This document shows, in pieces, positions 21,705 to 29,441 of a stretch of 34,643 nucleotides of DNA (its first letter is position 1; each line of letters starts with the position of its first letter). Under the pieces are notes generated by a model that worked only from the letters and a program-made list of their open reading frames with translations, was not told where the DNA came from and ran no database searches. A program made the position numbers and the translations under genes. Source of the DNA: Actinomadura sp. 6K520 (GTDB taxonomy: Bacteria; Actinomycetota; Actinomycetes; Streptosporangiales; Streptosporangiaceae); NCBI RefSeq assembly GCF_004349245.1, contig NZ_SMLC01000074.1, positions 1-34,643 of the forward strand, written 5' to 3'.

Positions 21705-22735
21705 GACAGCGGGCGGCCCGGCCCCTTCTTGACCTGCTGGATGAACAGCCCGGCCAGTGCGCGCTGCCCGGCGGCCGTCGGGTGGTAGCTGCGCGGCTCG
21801 GCTTCGAGCGCCGGCAGGTTCAGCGTCAGGCCGTTCATGTACGGCTCCTTGCTGCCCACCTCGTGACCGGCGAACGCGCCGTAGGCGTCGACGAACTCGA
21901 CGCTGCCGCGGCCGCCGCGGGCGGCGATCTGCGCGTCGGCCTCGGCGGCGGACTGGCCGATCAGGCGGCTCAGGTCGTAGGCCCGGGCGTTGAGCCAGCG
22001 CTGGTCGGACACCGTGATGTTGTCCGCGCCCACGCCGCTCATCTCGGAGAAGGCCCTCGGGTACCCCATCACGATCACCCGTGCGCGGGGCGCCTTCGCG
22101 GTGATCTCGTCGAGCAGGCCGGGCAGGTTCCTGCGCAGTTCGGCCATGCGCTCCGCGATGTCCTCGCCCTGCCGGGTGCAGTCCCTGCTCCACGGCAGCT
22201 TGACCACGCACCCCGCGAGCACCTTGGAGAACCCGACGTCGTTGCCGCCGATGCTCAGCGTGATCAGGCTGGTGTCGGGGCCGATCCGGTTGATCTGCGG
22301 CGGTTCCCCGCCCCGTCCCTCCAGGACGTCGGAGGTCGTGGCGCCCGAGCAGGCCCAGAACCCGCCGCCCTTCGCGAAGTCGAACGCCTTCGAGACCTCG
22401 TGGTAGTACGCCTTGGACGTCCGGTGGCACCGGTCGAGCGGGTTGTGGTCGGACACGGTCGCCTCCGAGCCGACTCCCGAGGAGTACGAATCCCCCAGTG
22501 CCACGTACGCCCCCCATGTGGCGGCCTCGACGGGCGTGAGCGCCCTCGCGGTCGCCACCGGATCGGCGCGGACCTCGGGTTCGGGCTCGCGGCACCCGCT
22601 GTCGAAGACCGCGCAGCGCGCCGCCGGCAGCGCCACGAGCGGGACGACGGCCAGCGCCAGCAGCGCCACCAGGACGGCGACCGCCGCCCTCCGCTCACCG
22701 AGACGATCCCGCAGCCACCCCGCCGGGCTGATCAT
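21701..22735 (-). CDS. Secreted or membrane-anchored SGNH/GDSL hydrolase (esterase/lipase)
   Basis: The 344-residue protein has an N-terminal hydrophobic helix (~18-38) serving as signal or anchor, then an SGNH hydrolase domain. Block I is YVALGDSYSSGVG with Ser83, the GGND block is at 163-166 and the C-terminal SYHPTAAGQ supplies His318. The DRCHRTSKAYYHEVSKAF segment, with paired cysteines, is typical of actinobacterial secreted lipases of this family. GGAGG precedes the ATG. Expected role: hydrolysis of extracellular acyl esters. No operon partner is evident. Confidence 0.9.
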   Translation of the reverse strand: MISPAGWLRDRLGERRAAVAVLVALLALAVVPLVALPAARCAVFDSGCREPEPEVRADPVATARALTPVEAATWGAYVALGDSYSSGVGSEATVSDHNPLDRCHRTSKAYYHEVSKAFDFAKGGGFWACSGATTSDVLEGRGGEPPQINRIGPDTSLITLSIGGNDVGFSKVLAGCVVKLPWSRDCTRQGEDIAERMAELRRNLPGLLDEITAKAPRARVIVMGYPRAFSEMSGVGADNITVSDQRWLNARAYDLSRLIGQSAAEADAQIAARGGRGSVEFVDAYGAFAGHEVGSKEPYMNGLTLNLPALEAEPRSYHPTAAGQRALAGLFIQQVKKGPGRPLS

Positions 22736-22801
22736 CGCCTTCCTCCCGTGTCGTGCTCATGGGGCAGACGTCCGTCCGACGTTCCCGGTTCCCGCCTTTA
22801 C

Positions 22802-22807
22802 ATTGTA
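22802..22807 (-). promoter_or_regulatory. Candidate -10 box for the SGNH hydrolase gene
   Basis: TACAAT on the minus strand (5 of 6 to consensus) begins 2 nt after the stop of the upstream GNAT gene, with a short TACA-T-TGTA palindrome over it. No convincing -35 is seen because that region is GNAT coding sequence. A start near 22795 would give a ~60-nt leader. Confidence 0.3.
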
Positions 22808-22809
22808 GA

Positions 22810-23316
22810 TCAAGAAGTGCGGCCGGTCGGCGCCCACATGACCGCCCGCGGTCCCAGCTCGTGCAGCCCCGCCTCGACCTCCGCCTCCCAGTGGGACCTG
22901 ATTCCCGGCCCCCAGCGTTCCTCGGGCAGCTCCTCGAACCCGTGCCCGGCGTACCAGGGCCCGTTCCAGGGGACGTCCCGGAACGTGAGGAGGCTGACCC
23001 CGGCCGCCCCCGCCTCGGCGGCCCGCTTCATGACCGCGTCCAGCAACCGGGCGCCGATCCCCTTGCCCGCCAGGTCGTCGCGCACCGAGATCTGCGCCAG
23101 GTACGCGGCACCGTCGACCTCCTCGACCGCCGCGAACCCCACCGGCGGGTCGCCGGCGACGATGATCTCGGCGTCCCCGCCCGACAGGAGCTCGACCACG
23201 GTCGGGCCGGGCGGGAACATGATCCCGATCTCGGCGAACATCCGCTCCCCGGAGATCTCGATCGGCGGCAGGGCCGGCAGGTCCTCCGGCCGCGCCACCC
23301 GAACCTCGTAGTCCAT
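22810..23316 (-). CDS. GNAT-family N-acetyltransferase
   Basis: The 168-residue protein is a single GNAT domain starting MDYEVRVARPEDLPALPPIE. The acetyl-CoA loop is ISVRDDLAGKGIGARLLDAVM (~75-95) and the C-terminal motif is WYAGHGFEELPEERWG. The substrate is unknown; related proteins acetylate small amines. A TTTTACCATT stretch just upstream suggests a near-leaderless promoter. It is divergent from another GNAT gene, 168 bp away, but the two proteins are not similar enough to be a recent duplication. Confidence 0.85.
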   Translation of the reverse strand: MDYEVRVARPEDLPALPPIEISGERMFAEIGIMFPPGPTVVELLSGGDAEIIVAGDPPVGFAAVEEVDGAAYLAQISVRDDLAGKGIGARLLDAVMKRAAEAGAAGVSLLTFRDVPWNGPWYAGHGFEELPEERWGPGIRSHWEAEVEAGLHELGPRAVMWAPTGRTS

Positions 23317-23484
23317 TCCGCAATGGTAAAACGCCGTTCGACTCCGCTCTCCCCGCGCACGCCCGGCCGGCACACGCGAACGCGGCGACGCCCATTCGCA
23401 CGCCTGGGTCTCCGCAGCCACGGCGGCCCCCGGACGCGGGATAAATGGGATGCGGGGACGGGGCGGCCGTGGCCATGATCGAGC

Positions 23485-24321
23485 ATGGATTGGACGCTGA
23501 GCTACGACCTTGACGAATTCATGGCGGCGGCGGGCGGCTTCCTGCGCGACGACCCCGCCCGGAACACCGTGGCGCTCACCGTGACCGGAGACATGCGCGT
23601 CCAGAGCCCCGAACAGCGCAAGGGCACTCTGTTCGGGTGGTGGCCGGCGGGCGGGCACGTCGAGGGCGCGTTCCTGTGGACCCCCTCGTATCCGCCGCTG
23701 CTCAGCGCGCTGCCCGAGCGGGCGGCGCGGGGCCTCGCCGACGTGTTGGCGGGGCGGGAGGCGCGCTTGCCCGGCGTCAGCGGCTCCCAGGCCGCCACGG
23801 AGGTGTTCGCGGACGAGTGGAAGCGGCGCACCGGCACCGCGAGCCGGGTGGCCATGCACCAGCGCCTCTACCGGCTGGGCGAACTCGAAGTGCCCGATCC
23901 GCTGCCGGACGGCACCGCACGCACCGCGAACCGCGACGAACGACCGCTGATGCTGCGGTGGGCCACGGCGTTCTGGCAGGAGGTCGAGGAGAACGGCCCG
24001 GTGAACACGGCGATGCTGGACGCCAGGCTCGAGACGGGCCGCATCGCGCTGTGGGAGGCCGGCGGGCAGCCGGTCGCGATGGCCTGGTGGTCCCCCGTGG
24101 TCGCCGGGATGTCCCGCGTCTCGGTCGTGTACACACCGCCGGAACACCGGCGCCGCGGCTACGGAGCGGCCGCCACCACGAAGGCCACCCGGTCCGCCAT
24201 GGAAGAGGGCGCGACAGACGTCGTCCTGTTCACCGACCTGGCCAACCCGACGAGCAACGCCGTCTACCACCGGCTTGGCTACCGCCCCGTAGAAGACCGC
24301 ATGGTCCTCACCTTCACCTGA
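23485..24321 (+). CDS. GNAT-family N-acetyltransferase, two-part
   Basis: The 278-residue protein has a ~130-residue N-terminal region (MDWTLSYDLDEFMAAAGGFLRDDPARNTVALTV, then FGWWPAGGHVEGAFLWTP), typical of a degenerate first GNAT-like domain. The C-terminal half is an intact GNAT domain with the acetyl-CoA loop VVYTPPEHRRRGYGAAAT (~212-229) and NPTSNAVYHRLGYRPV near the end. This architecture is common in actinomycetes; substrates are mostly unknown. It is convergent with uvrB, 95 bp apart. Confidence 0.86.
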   Translation: MDWTLSYDLDEFMAAAGGFLRDDPARNTVALTVTGDMRVQSPEQRKGTLFGWWPAGGHVEGAFLWTPSYPPLLSALPERAARGLADVLAGREARLPGVSGSQAATEVFADEWKRRTGTASRVAMHQRLYRLGELEVPDPLPDGTARTANRDERPLMLRWATAFWQEVEENGPVNTAMLDARLETGRIALWEAGGQPVAMAWWSPVVAGMSRVSVVYTPPEHRRRGYGAAATTKATRSAMEEGATDVVLFTDLANPTSNAVYHRLGYRPVEDRMVLTFT

Positions 24322-24416
24322 CCCGCACGCCACCGCCTCTCCCGGCTCAGCGCGTCCGCGGGTGCGGATGCGGGGCCGCGGAGGGCGGTTGCCGCTCGCG
24401 GGTGGTGCGGCTCGGG

Positions 24417-26534
24417 CTAGTGGACCCCGGCCTCCTTCATGTCGCGCAGTTCGCGCTTGAGCTCCTTGATCTCGTCGCGGAGGCGGGCGGCGAGTTCGAA
24501 CTGGAGGTCGGTGGCGGCCTGGTGCATCTGGGCGGTCATCTGCTCGATGAGGGCCTCCAGGTCCTCGCGGGGGTGTTCGCCGACCAGGTCGGCGGCGTGC
24601 CGACCCACCTCCCTGGTGCGGGACGCGAGTCCCGGGACGGGGGCCTTGCCGCGGCTCTGCTGGCGGCCGGCGCCGCCGATGAGCGTCTCGGTGTCGGCTT
24701 CCTCGCGGACGAGGGAGTCGAGGATGTCGGCGATGCGCTTGCGGAGCGCCTGCGGCTCGATGCCGTGCTCCTCGTTGTACGCCTGCTGCTTGGCGCGGCG
24801 GCGGCTGGTCTCCTCGATCGCGCGTTCCATCGACGGGGTGACCGTGTCGGCGTACATGTGGACCTGGCCGGAGACGTTGCGGGCCGCGCGGCCGATCGTC
24901 TGGATGAGGGACGTCTCGGAGCGCAGGAAGCCCTCCTTGTCGGCGTCCAGGATCGCGACGAGGGACACCTCGGGCAGGTCGAGGCCCTCGCGGAGCAGGT
25001 TGATGCCGACCAGGACGTCGAACTCGCCGACGCGCAGCTCGCGCAGCAGCTCGATCCGGCGCAGGGTGTCGACCTCGCTGTGCAGGTAGCGGACCTGGAT
25101 GCCGAGTTCGAGGAGGTAGTCGGTGAGGTCCTCGGCCATCTTCTTGGTGAGGGTGGTGACGAGGACGCGCTCGTCGCGTTCGGTGCGCTCGCGGATCTCG
25201 TGGATGAGGTCGTCGATCTGCCCCTTCGTGGGCTTGACGACGATCTCCGGGTCGATGAGGCCGGTGGGGCGGATGACCTGCTCGACGACGTCGCCCTTCA
25301 CGCGGCCCATCTCGTACGGGCCGGGCGTCGCGGACAGGTAGACGGTCTGGCCGATGCGGTCGAGGAACTCCTCCCACTTGAGGGGGCGGTTGTCCATCGC
25401 GGACGGCAGCCGGAACCCGTGCTCGACCAGCATCCGCTTGCGGGACGCGTCGCCCTCGTACATCGCGCCGATCTGCGGGACGGTCTGGTGCGACTCGTCG
25501 ACGACGAGGAGGAAGTCCTCTGGGAAGTAGTCGAGGAGGGTGTTGGGGGCGGTGCCGGGGCCGCGGCCGTCGATGTGGCGGGAGTAGTTCTCGATGCCGG
25601 AGCAGGTGCCGACCTGCCGCATCATCTCGATGTCGTAGGCGGTGCGCATGCGCAGCCGCTGCGCCTCCAGCATCTTGCCCTGCCGGTCCATGACGGCGAG
25701 GGTCTCCTCCAGCTCGGCCTCGATGTCGCGGATGGCCCGCTCCATCCGCTCGGGGCCGGCGACGTAGTGGGAGGCGGGGAAGACGTACAGCTCGTCGTCC
25801 TCGGTGATCTGCTCCCCGGTGAGGGGGTGCAGGGTGGCGAGCTTCTCGATCTCGTCGCCGAACATCTCGATGCGGACGGCGAGCTCCTCGTACTGCGGGA
25901 TGATCTCGATCGTGTCGCCGCGGACCCGGAACGTACCGCGGGTGAACGCGAGGTCGTTGCGGGTGTACTGCATGCCGACGAGCTGCCGGAGCAGGTCGTC
26001 GCGGTCGATCTCCTGGCCGACGCTGAGGCGCACCATGCGGTCGACGTACTCCTGCGGCGTGCCGAGGCCGTAGATGCAGGACACGGACGCGACGACGACG
26101 GTGTCGCGGCGGGTGAGCAGCGAGTTGGTCGCCGAGTGCCGCAGCCGGTCGACCTCGTCGTTGATCGAGGAGTCCTTCTCGATGTAGGTGTCGGTCTGCG
26201 GGATGTACGCCTCGGGCTGGTAGTAGTCGTAGTAGGAGACGAAGTACTCGACGGCGTTGTTCGGCAGCATCTCGCGCAGCTCGTTGGCGAACTGGGCGGC
26301 GAGCGTCTTGTTCGGCTGCATGACCAGCATCGGCCGCTGCACCTTCTCCACCAGCCACGCGATCGTGGCGGTCTTGCCCGTGCCGGTGGCGCCGAGCAGC
26401 ACCACGTCCTGGTCGCCGCCCTCGATGCGGGCGGTCAGCTCGGCGATCGCCTGCGGCTGGTCGCCCGACGGCGTCATCTCGGTGATGACCTCGAACGGCG
26501 CCACGCGGCGCCGCAGATCCGTGATCGGCCGCAT
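24417..26534 (-). CDS. uvrB: UvrABC excision nuclease subunit B
   Basis: UvrB is the damage-verifying helicase of nucleotide excision repair, loaded by UvrA and then recruiting UvrC. The 705-residue protein has Walker A GATGTGKT at 48-55, the damage-probing beta-hairpin YYDYYQPEAYIPQTDTYIEK at 101-120, the DESHQ box in the middle, and helicase motifs YLSATPGPYE, INLLREGLDLPEVSLV and QTIGRAARN. The C-terminal UVR domain (LIEQMTAQMHQAATDLQFELAARLRDEIKELK) recruits UvrC. The start MRPITDLRRR at 26534, with GGGAGAGG upstream, is preferred over ATG 26555. A SOS box was not evident by eye. Confidence 0.97.
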   Translation of the reverse strand: MRPITDLRRRVAPFEVITEMTPSGDQPQAIAELTARIEGGDQDVVLLGATGTGKTATIAWLVEKVQRPMLVMQPNKTLAAQFANELREMLPNNAVEYFVSYYDYYQPEAYIPQTDTYIEKDSSINDEVDRLRHSATNSLLTRRDTVVVASVSCIYGLGTPQEYVDRMVRLSVGQEIDRDDLLRQLVGMQYTRNDLAFTRGTFRVRGDTIEIIPQYEELAVRIEMFGDEIEKLATLHPLTGEQITEDDELYVFPASHYVAGPERMERAIRDIEAELEETLAVMDRQGKMLEAQRLRMRTAYDIEMMRQVGTCSGIENYSRHIDGRGPGTAPNTLLDYFPEDFLLVVDESHQTVPQIGAMYEGDASRKRMLVEHGFRLPSAMDNRPLKWEEFLDRIGQTVYLSATPGPYEMGRVKGDVVEQVIRPTGLIDPEIVVKPTKGQIDDLIHEIRERTERDERVLVTTLTKKMAEDLTDYLLELGIQVRYLHSEVDTLRRIELLRELRVGEFDVLVGINLLREGLDLPEVSLVAILDADKEGFLRSETSLIQTIGRAARNVSGQVHMYADTVTPSMERAIEETSRRRAKQQAYNEEHGIEPQALRKRIADILDSLVREEADTETLIGGAGRQQSRGKAPVPGLASRTREVGRHAADLVGEHPREDLEALIEQMTAQMHQAATDLQFELAARLRDEIKELKRELRDMKEAGVH

Positions 26535-26632
26535 CGTCGCCTCTCCCTGTTCCATCGGCTGCCTGCTCCACCAACTGTATGCAGCGGCTACGACAATCGG
26601 TATCCGCGCAGGTCGCAAGCCCGGCGACCCGG

Positions 26633-27784
26633 TCAGGACGCGGGCAGCGGGATCCTGGCGCGGACGGCGTAGCCGCCGCCGCGGGGACCGGCCTCGAAGG
26701 TGCCGCCGAGGGCGGTGACGCGCTCGCGGAGGCCCACCAGGCCGTTGCCGCCGCTCGGCAGCCGGTGCTCGGGCCGGGCGACCGGCGGATCGTTGGCGAC
26801 CTCCACCTCGATCGCCTCCGGTAGCAGGCCGAGGTCGACGCGGGTACCGGCCGTGCCGGCGTGCTTGTGGACGTTGGTGAGCGCCTCTTGGACGAGGCGG
26901 TACACCGTCCGTCCCACGGCGGCGGGGATGGGACGCTCGTCGCCGCGGATCGACAGGTCGACGCTGAGGCCGGCCGCACCGGACTGCCCGACGAGGTCGC
27001 GGACGTGGGCGACGGTCAGCGCCTCTTGGGGTAGGGCCTCCTCGCCTTGCCTGAGGACACCGATGACATGGCGGAGTTCCTCCAGGGCCTGGCGCCCCAT
27101 GTCCCCGATGACGCCGGCCGTCTCCGCCGCCCGCTTCGGGTCGCGCACGGCGATCGCCTTGAGAGCGCCCGCGTGCACGACCATGACACTGATCCTGTTG
27201 GCCACCACGTCGTGCATCTCCCGGGCGATGCGCGTCCGTTCCTCGCCCCGCGCGCGCTCTGCGAGGAGGTGCTGTTCCCGTTCGAGGCGTGCGGTGCGTT
27301 CCTGGAGGGAGACGAGGAGTTGCTTGCGCGCCCCCATGTACAGCCCGAGCAGGACCGGGACGCCGGTGAACGCGACACTGAAGATCGCCTGCGCGATGAA
27401 GGGTTCCTTCGACGCCGTGGGCGCGGCGACGGCGAGCGAGGTGACGTAGCCGAGGACCGCGATGGTCACGACCGTCCGGCGGGACGTGGTGTAGGCGGCG
27501 AGCGAGTACAGGATGACGAGCGCGGAGAACGCTCCCGAGCCCGTGATCGTGCCGAACGTCACCAGGAACAGTGCGAGACCCACGGGATGGATGCGCCGCA
27601 CGACGGTGGCCAGGCCGAGCACGACGCTGCATGACGAGACGACGGACGGCGGAAGCCAGAACTCCTGCTCGGCGAACCACAGGAACAGCCCGTCACCGAC
27701 GGCGAGCGCGAGTGCCAGGGAGACGTCGAGCGCGCGTGAACGCTTCGTCGGCCACGCCGCCGACCACCAGCCCCGCACGCGCAT
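26633..27784 (-). CDS. NarL/LuxR-class sensor histidine kinase (HisKA_3)
   Basis: The 383-residue membrane kinase has about five N-terminal hydrophobic segments (~20-150), then a coiled linker (LQERTARLEREQHLLAERARG). The HisKA_3 motif follows, with phospho-accepting His191 in REMHDVVANRISV. The HATPase domain has its N box at QEALTNVHKHAG (299-310) and a G box GNGLVGLRERV (~347-357); the first glycine box is degenerate (VANDPPV). Kinases of this class normally pair with a NarL/LuxR-type response regulator, yet none is encoded in the window on either side. The partner may be elsewhere. uvrB follows 98 bp downstream. Confidence 0.9.
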   Translation of the reverse strand: MRVRGWWSAAWPTKRSRALDVSLALALAVGDGLFLWFAEQEFWLPPSVVSSCSVVLGLATVVRRIHPVGLALFLVTFGTITGSGAFSALVILYSLAAYTTSRRTVVTIAVLGYVTSLAVAAPTASKEPFIAQAIFSVAFTGVPVLLGLYMGARKQLLVSLQERTARLEREQHLLAERARGEERTRIAREMHDVVANRISVMVVHAGALKAIAVRDPKRAAETAGVIGDMGRQALEELRHVIGVLRQGEEALPQEALTVAHVRDLVGQSGAAGLSVDLSIRGDERPIPAAVGRTVYRLVQEALTNVHKHAGTAGTRVDLGLLPEAIEVEVANDPPVARPEHRLPSGGNGLVGLRERVTALGGTFEAGPRGGGYAVRARIPLPAS

Positions 27785-27892
27785 GCGACGAGCCTATAGC
27801 GCGCGGCAGGCTACCAGGACCGCTCAATGAGGAAGGTCACCGACACCCGTCGCTTGACGCGGATCTACCTCCGCCCGGTCATGACGAAGCAT

Positions 27893-27918
27893 GCCCCTGG
27901 AAGGGGGGGTCCAGGGGC
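27893..27918. terminator. Hairpin downstream of the small coiled-coil gene
   Basis: GCCCCTGGA (27893-27901) pairs perfectly with TCCAGGGGC (27910-27918) around an 8-nt G-rich loop. On the minus strand it lies 18 nt after the stop of the 81-codon gene, the right place to end its transcript before the kinase gene. Confidence 0.6.
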
Positions 27919-27936
27919 GATGTCATGTCCGAGCCG

Positions 27937-28182
27937 CTACCGAGCCACACCATCGGACGCGGCGACCAGGCGGGCCAGGACCCTGCCCTGCTCCTCCTGG
28001 CGAGCGGCGATCTTCCCGAGCTCACCCATGATCATGTTTACGGCCGAGCCGATCTCCTGCTTGAACTCCCGCCTGACCAGGTTGATCCTCTTGTCAAGCT
28101 GTTCCGTGGTGACAAGGTGCTTGAGGTCGTCCTTGGTGGCCAGGTCAGCCAGGGTGACCTCTTCTAGAGGCTTAGACGCCAT
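27937..28182 (-). CDS. Small coiled-coil protein, function unknown
   Basis: The 81-residue product MASKPLEEVTLADLATKDDLKHLV continues as one amphipathic helix with heptads through ~75 (RREFKQEIGSAVNMIMGELGKIAARQEEQGRVLARLV). Composition is normal, unlike the Arg/Pro-rich shadow frames of this genome. A terminator-like hairpin follows its stop, which supports it as a real gene. The ribosome binding site is weak (GGAGAGG about 14 nt upstream, then a C-run). It could be an adaptor or a coiled-coil oligomerisation protein; no family is recognised. Confidence 0.6.
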   Translation of the reverse strand: MASKPLEEVTLADLATKDDLKHLVTTEQLDKRINLVRREFKQEIGSAVNMIMGELGKIAARQEEQGRVLARLVAASDGVAR

Positions 28183-28275
28183 GGGGGGGATGCTACCTCT
28201 CCGTCGTGGTCCTGTATTCGCCGGACGGCGATGACCTCATCCTGCCACAGGCGGAGACTCTCCGTGCACAGTCGA

Positions 28276-28902
28276 TCACCCTGGGGTGCGATCCGGTGCG
28301 GCGCGGCTGGTGAGGGCTTTCCAGAGGGCGTCCACCTGGTTCCGCAAGTCCTCAAGGGTGCCGGAGTTGTCGATGACGTGGGTGGCGACGGCGCGGCGGT
28401 CCTCGCGGGACGCCTGGTTCGCCATGCGGGCGCGGGCGTCCTCCTCGGTCATGCCGCGGCGGGCGACGAGGCGGTCGAGCTGGACGTCGGCGGGGGCGTC
28501 CACGACGACGACCTCGTCGTACATGGGGGCCAGGCCGTTCTCCGCCAGCAGGGGCACGTCGTACACGACGACCGCGTCCTCGGGGGCGGCGTCCATGAGT
28601 TCCTGCATCCGCTCCCCCACCAGCGGATGGACGATCGCGTTCAGCGCCGCCAGCCGGTCGGGGTCGCTGAACACGATCCGGCCGACCCGCTCGCGGTCGA
28701 GGCCGCCGCCGGACGGGAGGAGCACCTCCGCGCCGAACTCCTCGACGACCGCGGCGAGGCCGGGCGTGCCCGGCTCGACCACCTCGCGGGCGATCTTGTC
28801 GGCGTCGATGACCACGGCACCGTGCTCGGCGAGCCGCGCCGACACCGCGCTCTTGCCCGACCCGATTCCGCCGGTGAGTCCCACTTTCAGCACGGGCCTC
28901 AC
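28276..28902 (-). CDS. coaE: Dephospho-CoA kinase
   Basis: CoaE phosphorylates dephospho-CoA at the 3' ribose hydroxyl, the last step of CoA synthesis. The 208-residue protein has the P-loop VGLTGGIGSGKSAV (~7-20), the DADKIAREVV substrate segment, HPLVGERM and VVYDVPLLAENG, all standard for CoaE. Actinobacterial CoaE often has a C-terminal extension; this one does not. The start is GTG 28902 (MRPVLKVGL) or GTG 28893 (MLKVGL); both are plausible. It belongs to the rpsA-coaE-uvrB neighbourhood conserved in actinomycetes. Confidence 0.95.
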   Translation of the reverse strand: MRPVLKVGLTGGIGSGKSAVSARLAEHGAVVIDADKIAREVVEPGTPGLAAVVEEFGAEVLLPSGGGLDRERVGRIVFSDPDRLAALNAIVHPLVGERMQELMDAAPEDAVVVYDVPLLAENGLAPMYDEVVVVDAPADVQLDRLVARRGMTEEDARARMANQASREDRRAVATHVIDNSGTLEDLRNQVDALWKALTSRAAPDRTPG

Positions 28903-28911
28903 CCTAGTAGG

Positions 28912-29403
28912 TCACTCGGCTGCGGCCGGGACGAGGGGCTTGCGCATGTGGACGAGCGTGAGGTGCGCGGCGACGCGCTCCCGGTGGGTCTCGGAGTACC
29001 CGGCGCGACGGTACAGGCGCAGGTTCGCCTCGCTGAGGTGGCCGGTGAACAGCACGCACGCGTCGGCGCGTCCGGTCACCTCGTCCTCCAGCGCGGCGAG
29101 GAGGCGCCGCCCGATGCCGCGTCCTTGCAGGTCGGGGACGACGACGAGCCGCCCGATCAGGCAGGTGTGCTCGCTGAACTGGGCGCGGACGGCCCCGACG
29201 AGCCGCCCGTCGAGCACCGCCTTCAGCACGACCGCGTCGCTCGCCAGCACCTTCCGGAGCTGTTCGGCGGACTCGACCAGCGGGGGGATGAACGGGTCGC
29301 CGTACAGCTGCGCCTCCGCGACGTAGGCGGCGCGCTGGACGGTCAGCACCTCCCCGGCGTCCCGCGGGCCGGCCCGCTCGACCGCGACGCTCGGTTCGCT
29401 CAT
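28912..29403 (-). CDS. GNAT-family N-acetyltransferase
   Basis: The 163-residue protein is a single GNAT domain with the acetyl-CoA loop IGRLVVVPDLQGRGIGRRLLAALE (~82-105) and the terminal LYRRAGYSETHRE. It ends 9 bp before the coaE start on the same strand, so the two are probably co-transcribed. The substrate is unknown. Confidence 0.87.
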   Translation of the reverse strand: MSEPSVAVERAGPRDAGEVLTVQRAAYVAEAQLYGDPFIPPLVESAEQLRKVLASDAVVLKAVLDGRLVGAVRAQFSEHTCLIGRLVVVPDLQGRGIGRRLLAALEDEVTGRADACVLFTGHLSEANLRLYRRAGYSETHRERVAAHLTLVHMRKPLVPAAAE

Positions 29404-29441
29404 GGGCACGACCCTAGCGGCGGAACGCGGGCCGGGTCCGC

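Noticed and set aside
22810..24321. The two divergent GNAT genes as an inverted duplication
   Set aside because: They differ in length, architecture and motif wording, so common recent origin is not supported.
23637..26672. 1011-codon plus-strand frame opposite uvrB
   Set aside because: Shadow of uvrB; its Val/Asp/Leu-rich repeats reflect complementary codons, and UvrB motifs are all on the minus strand.
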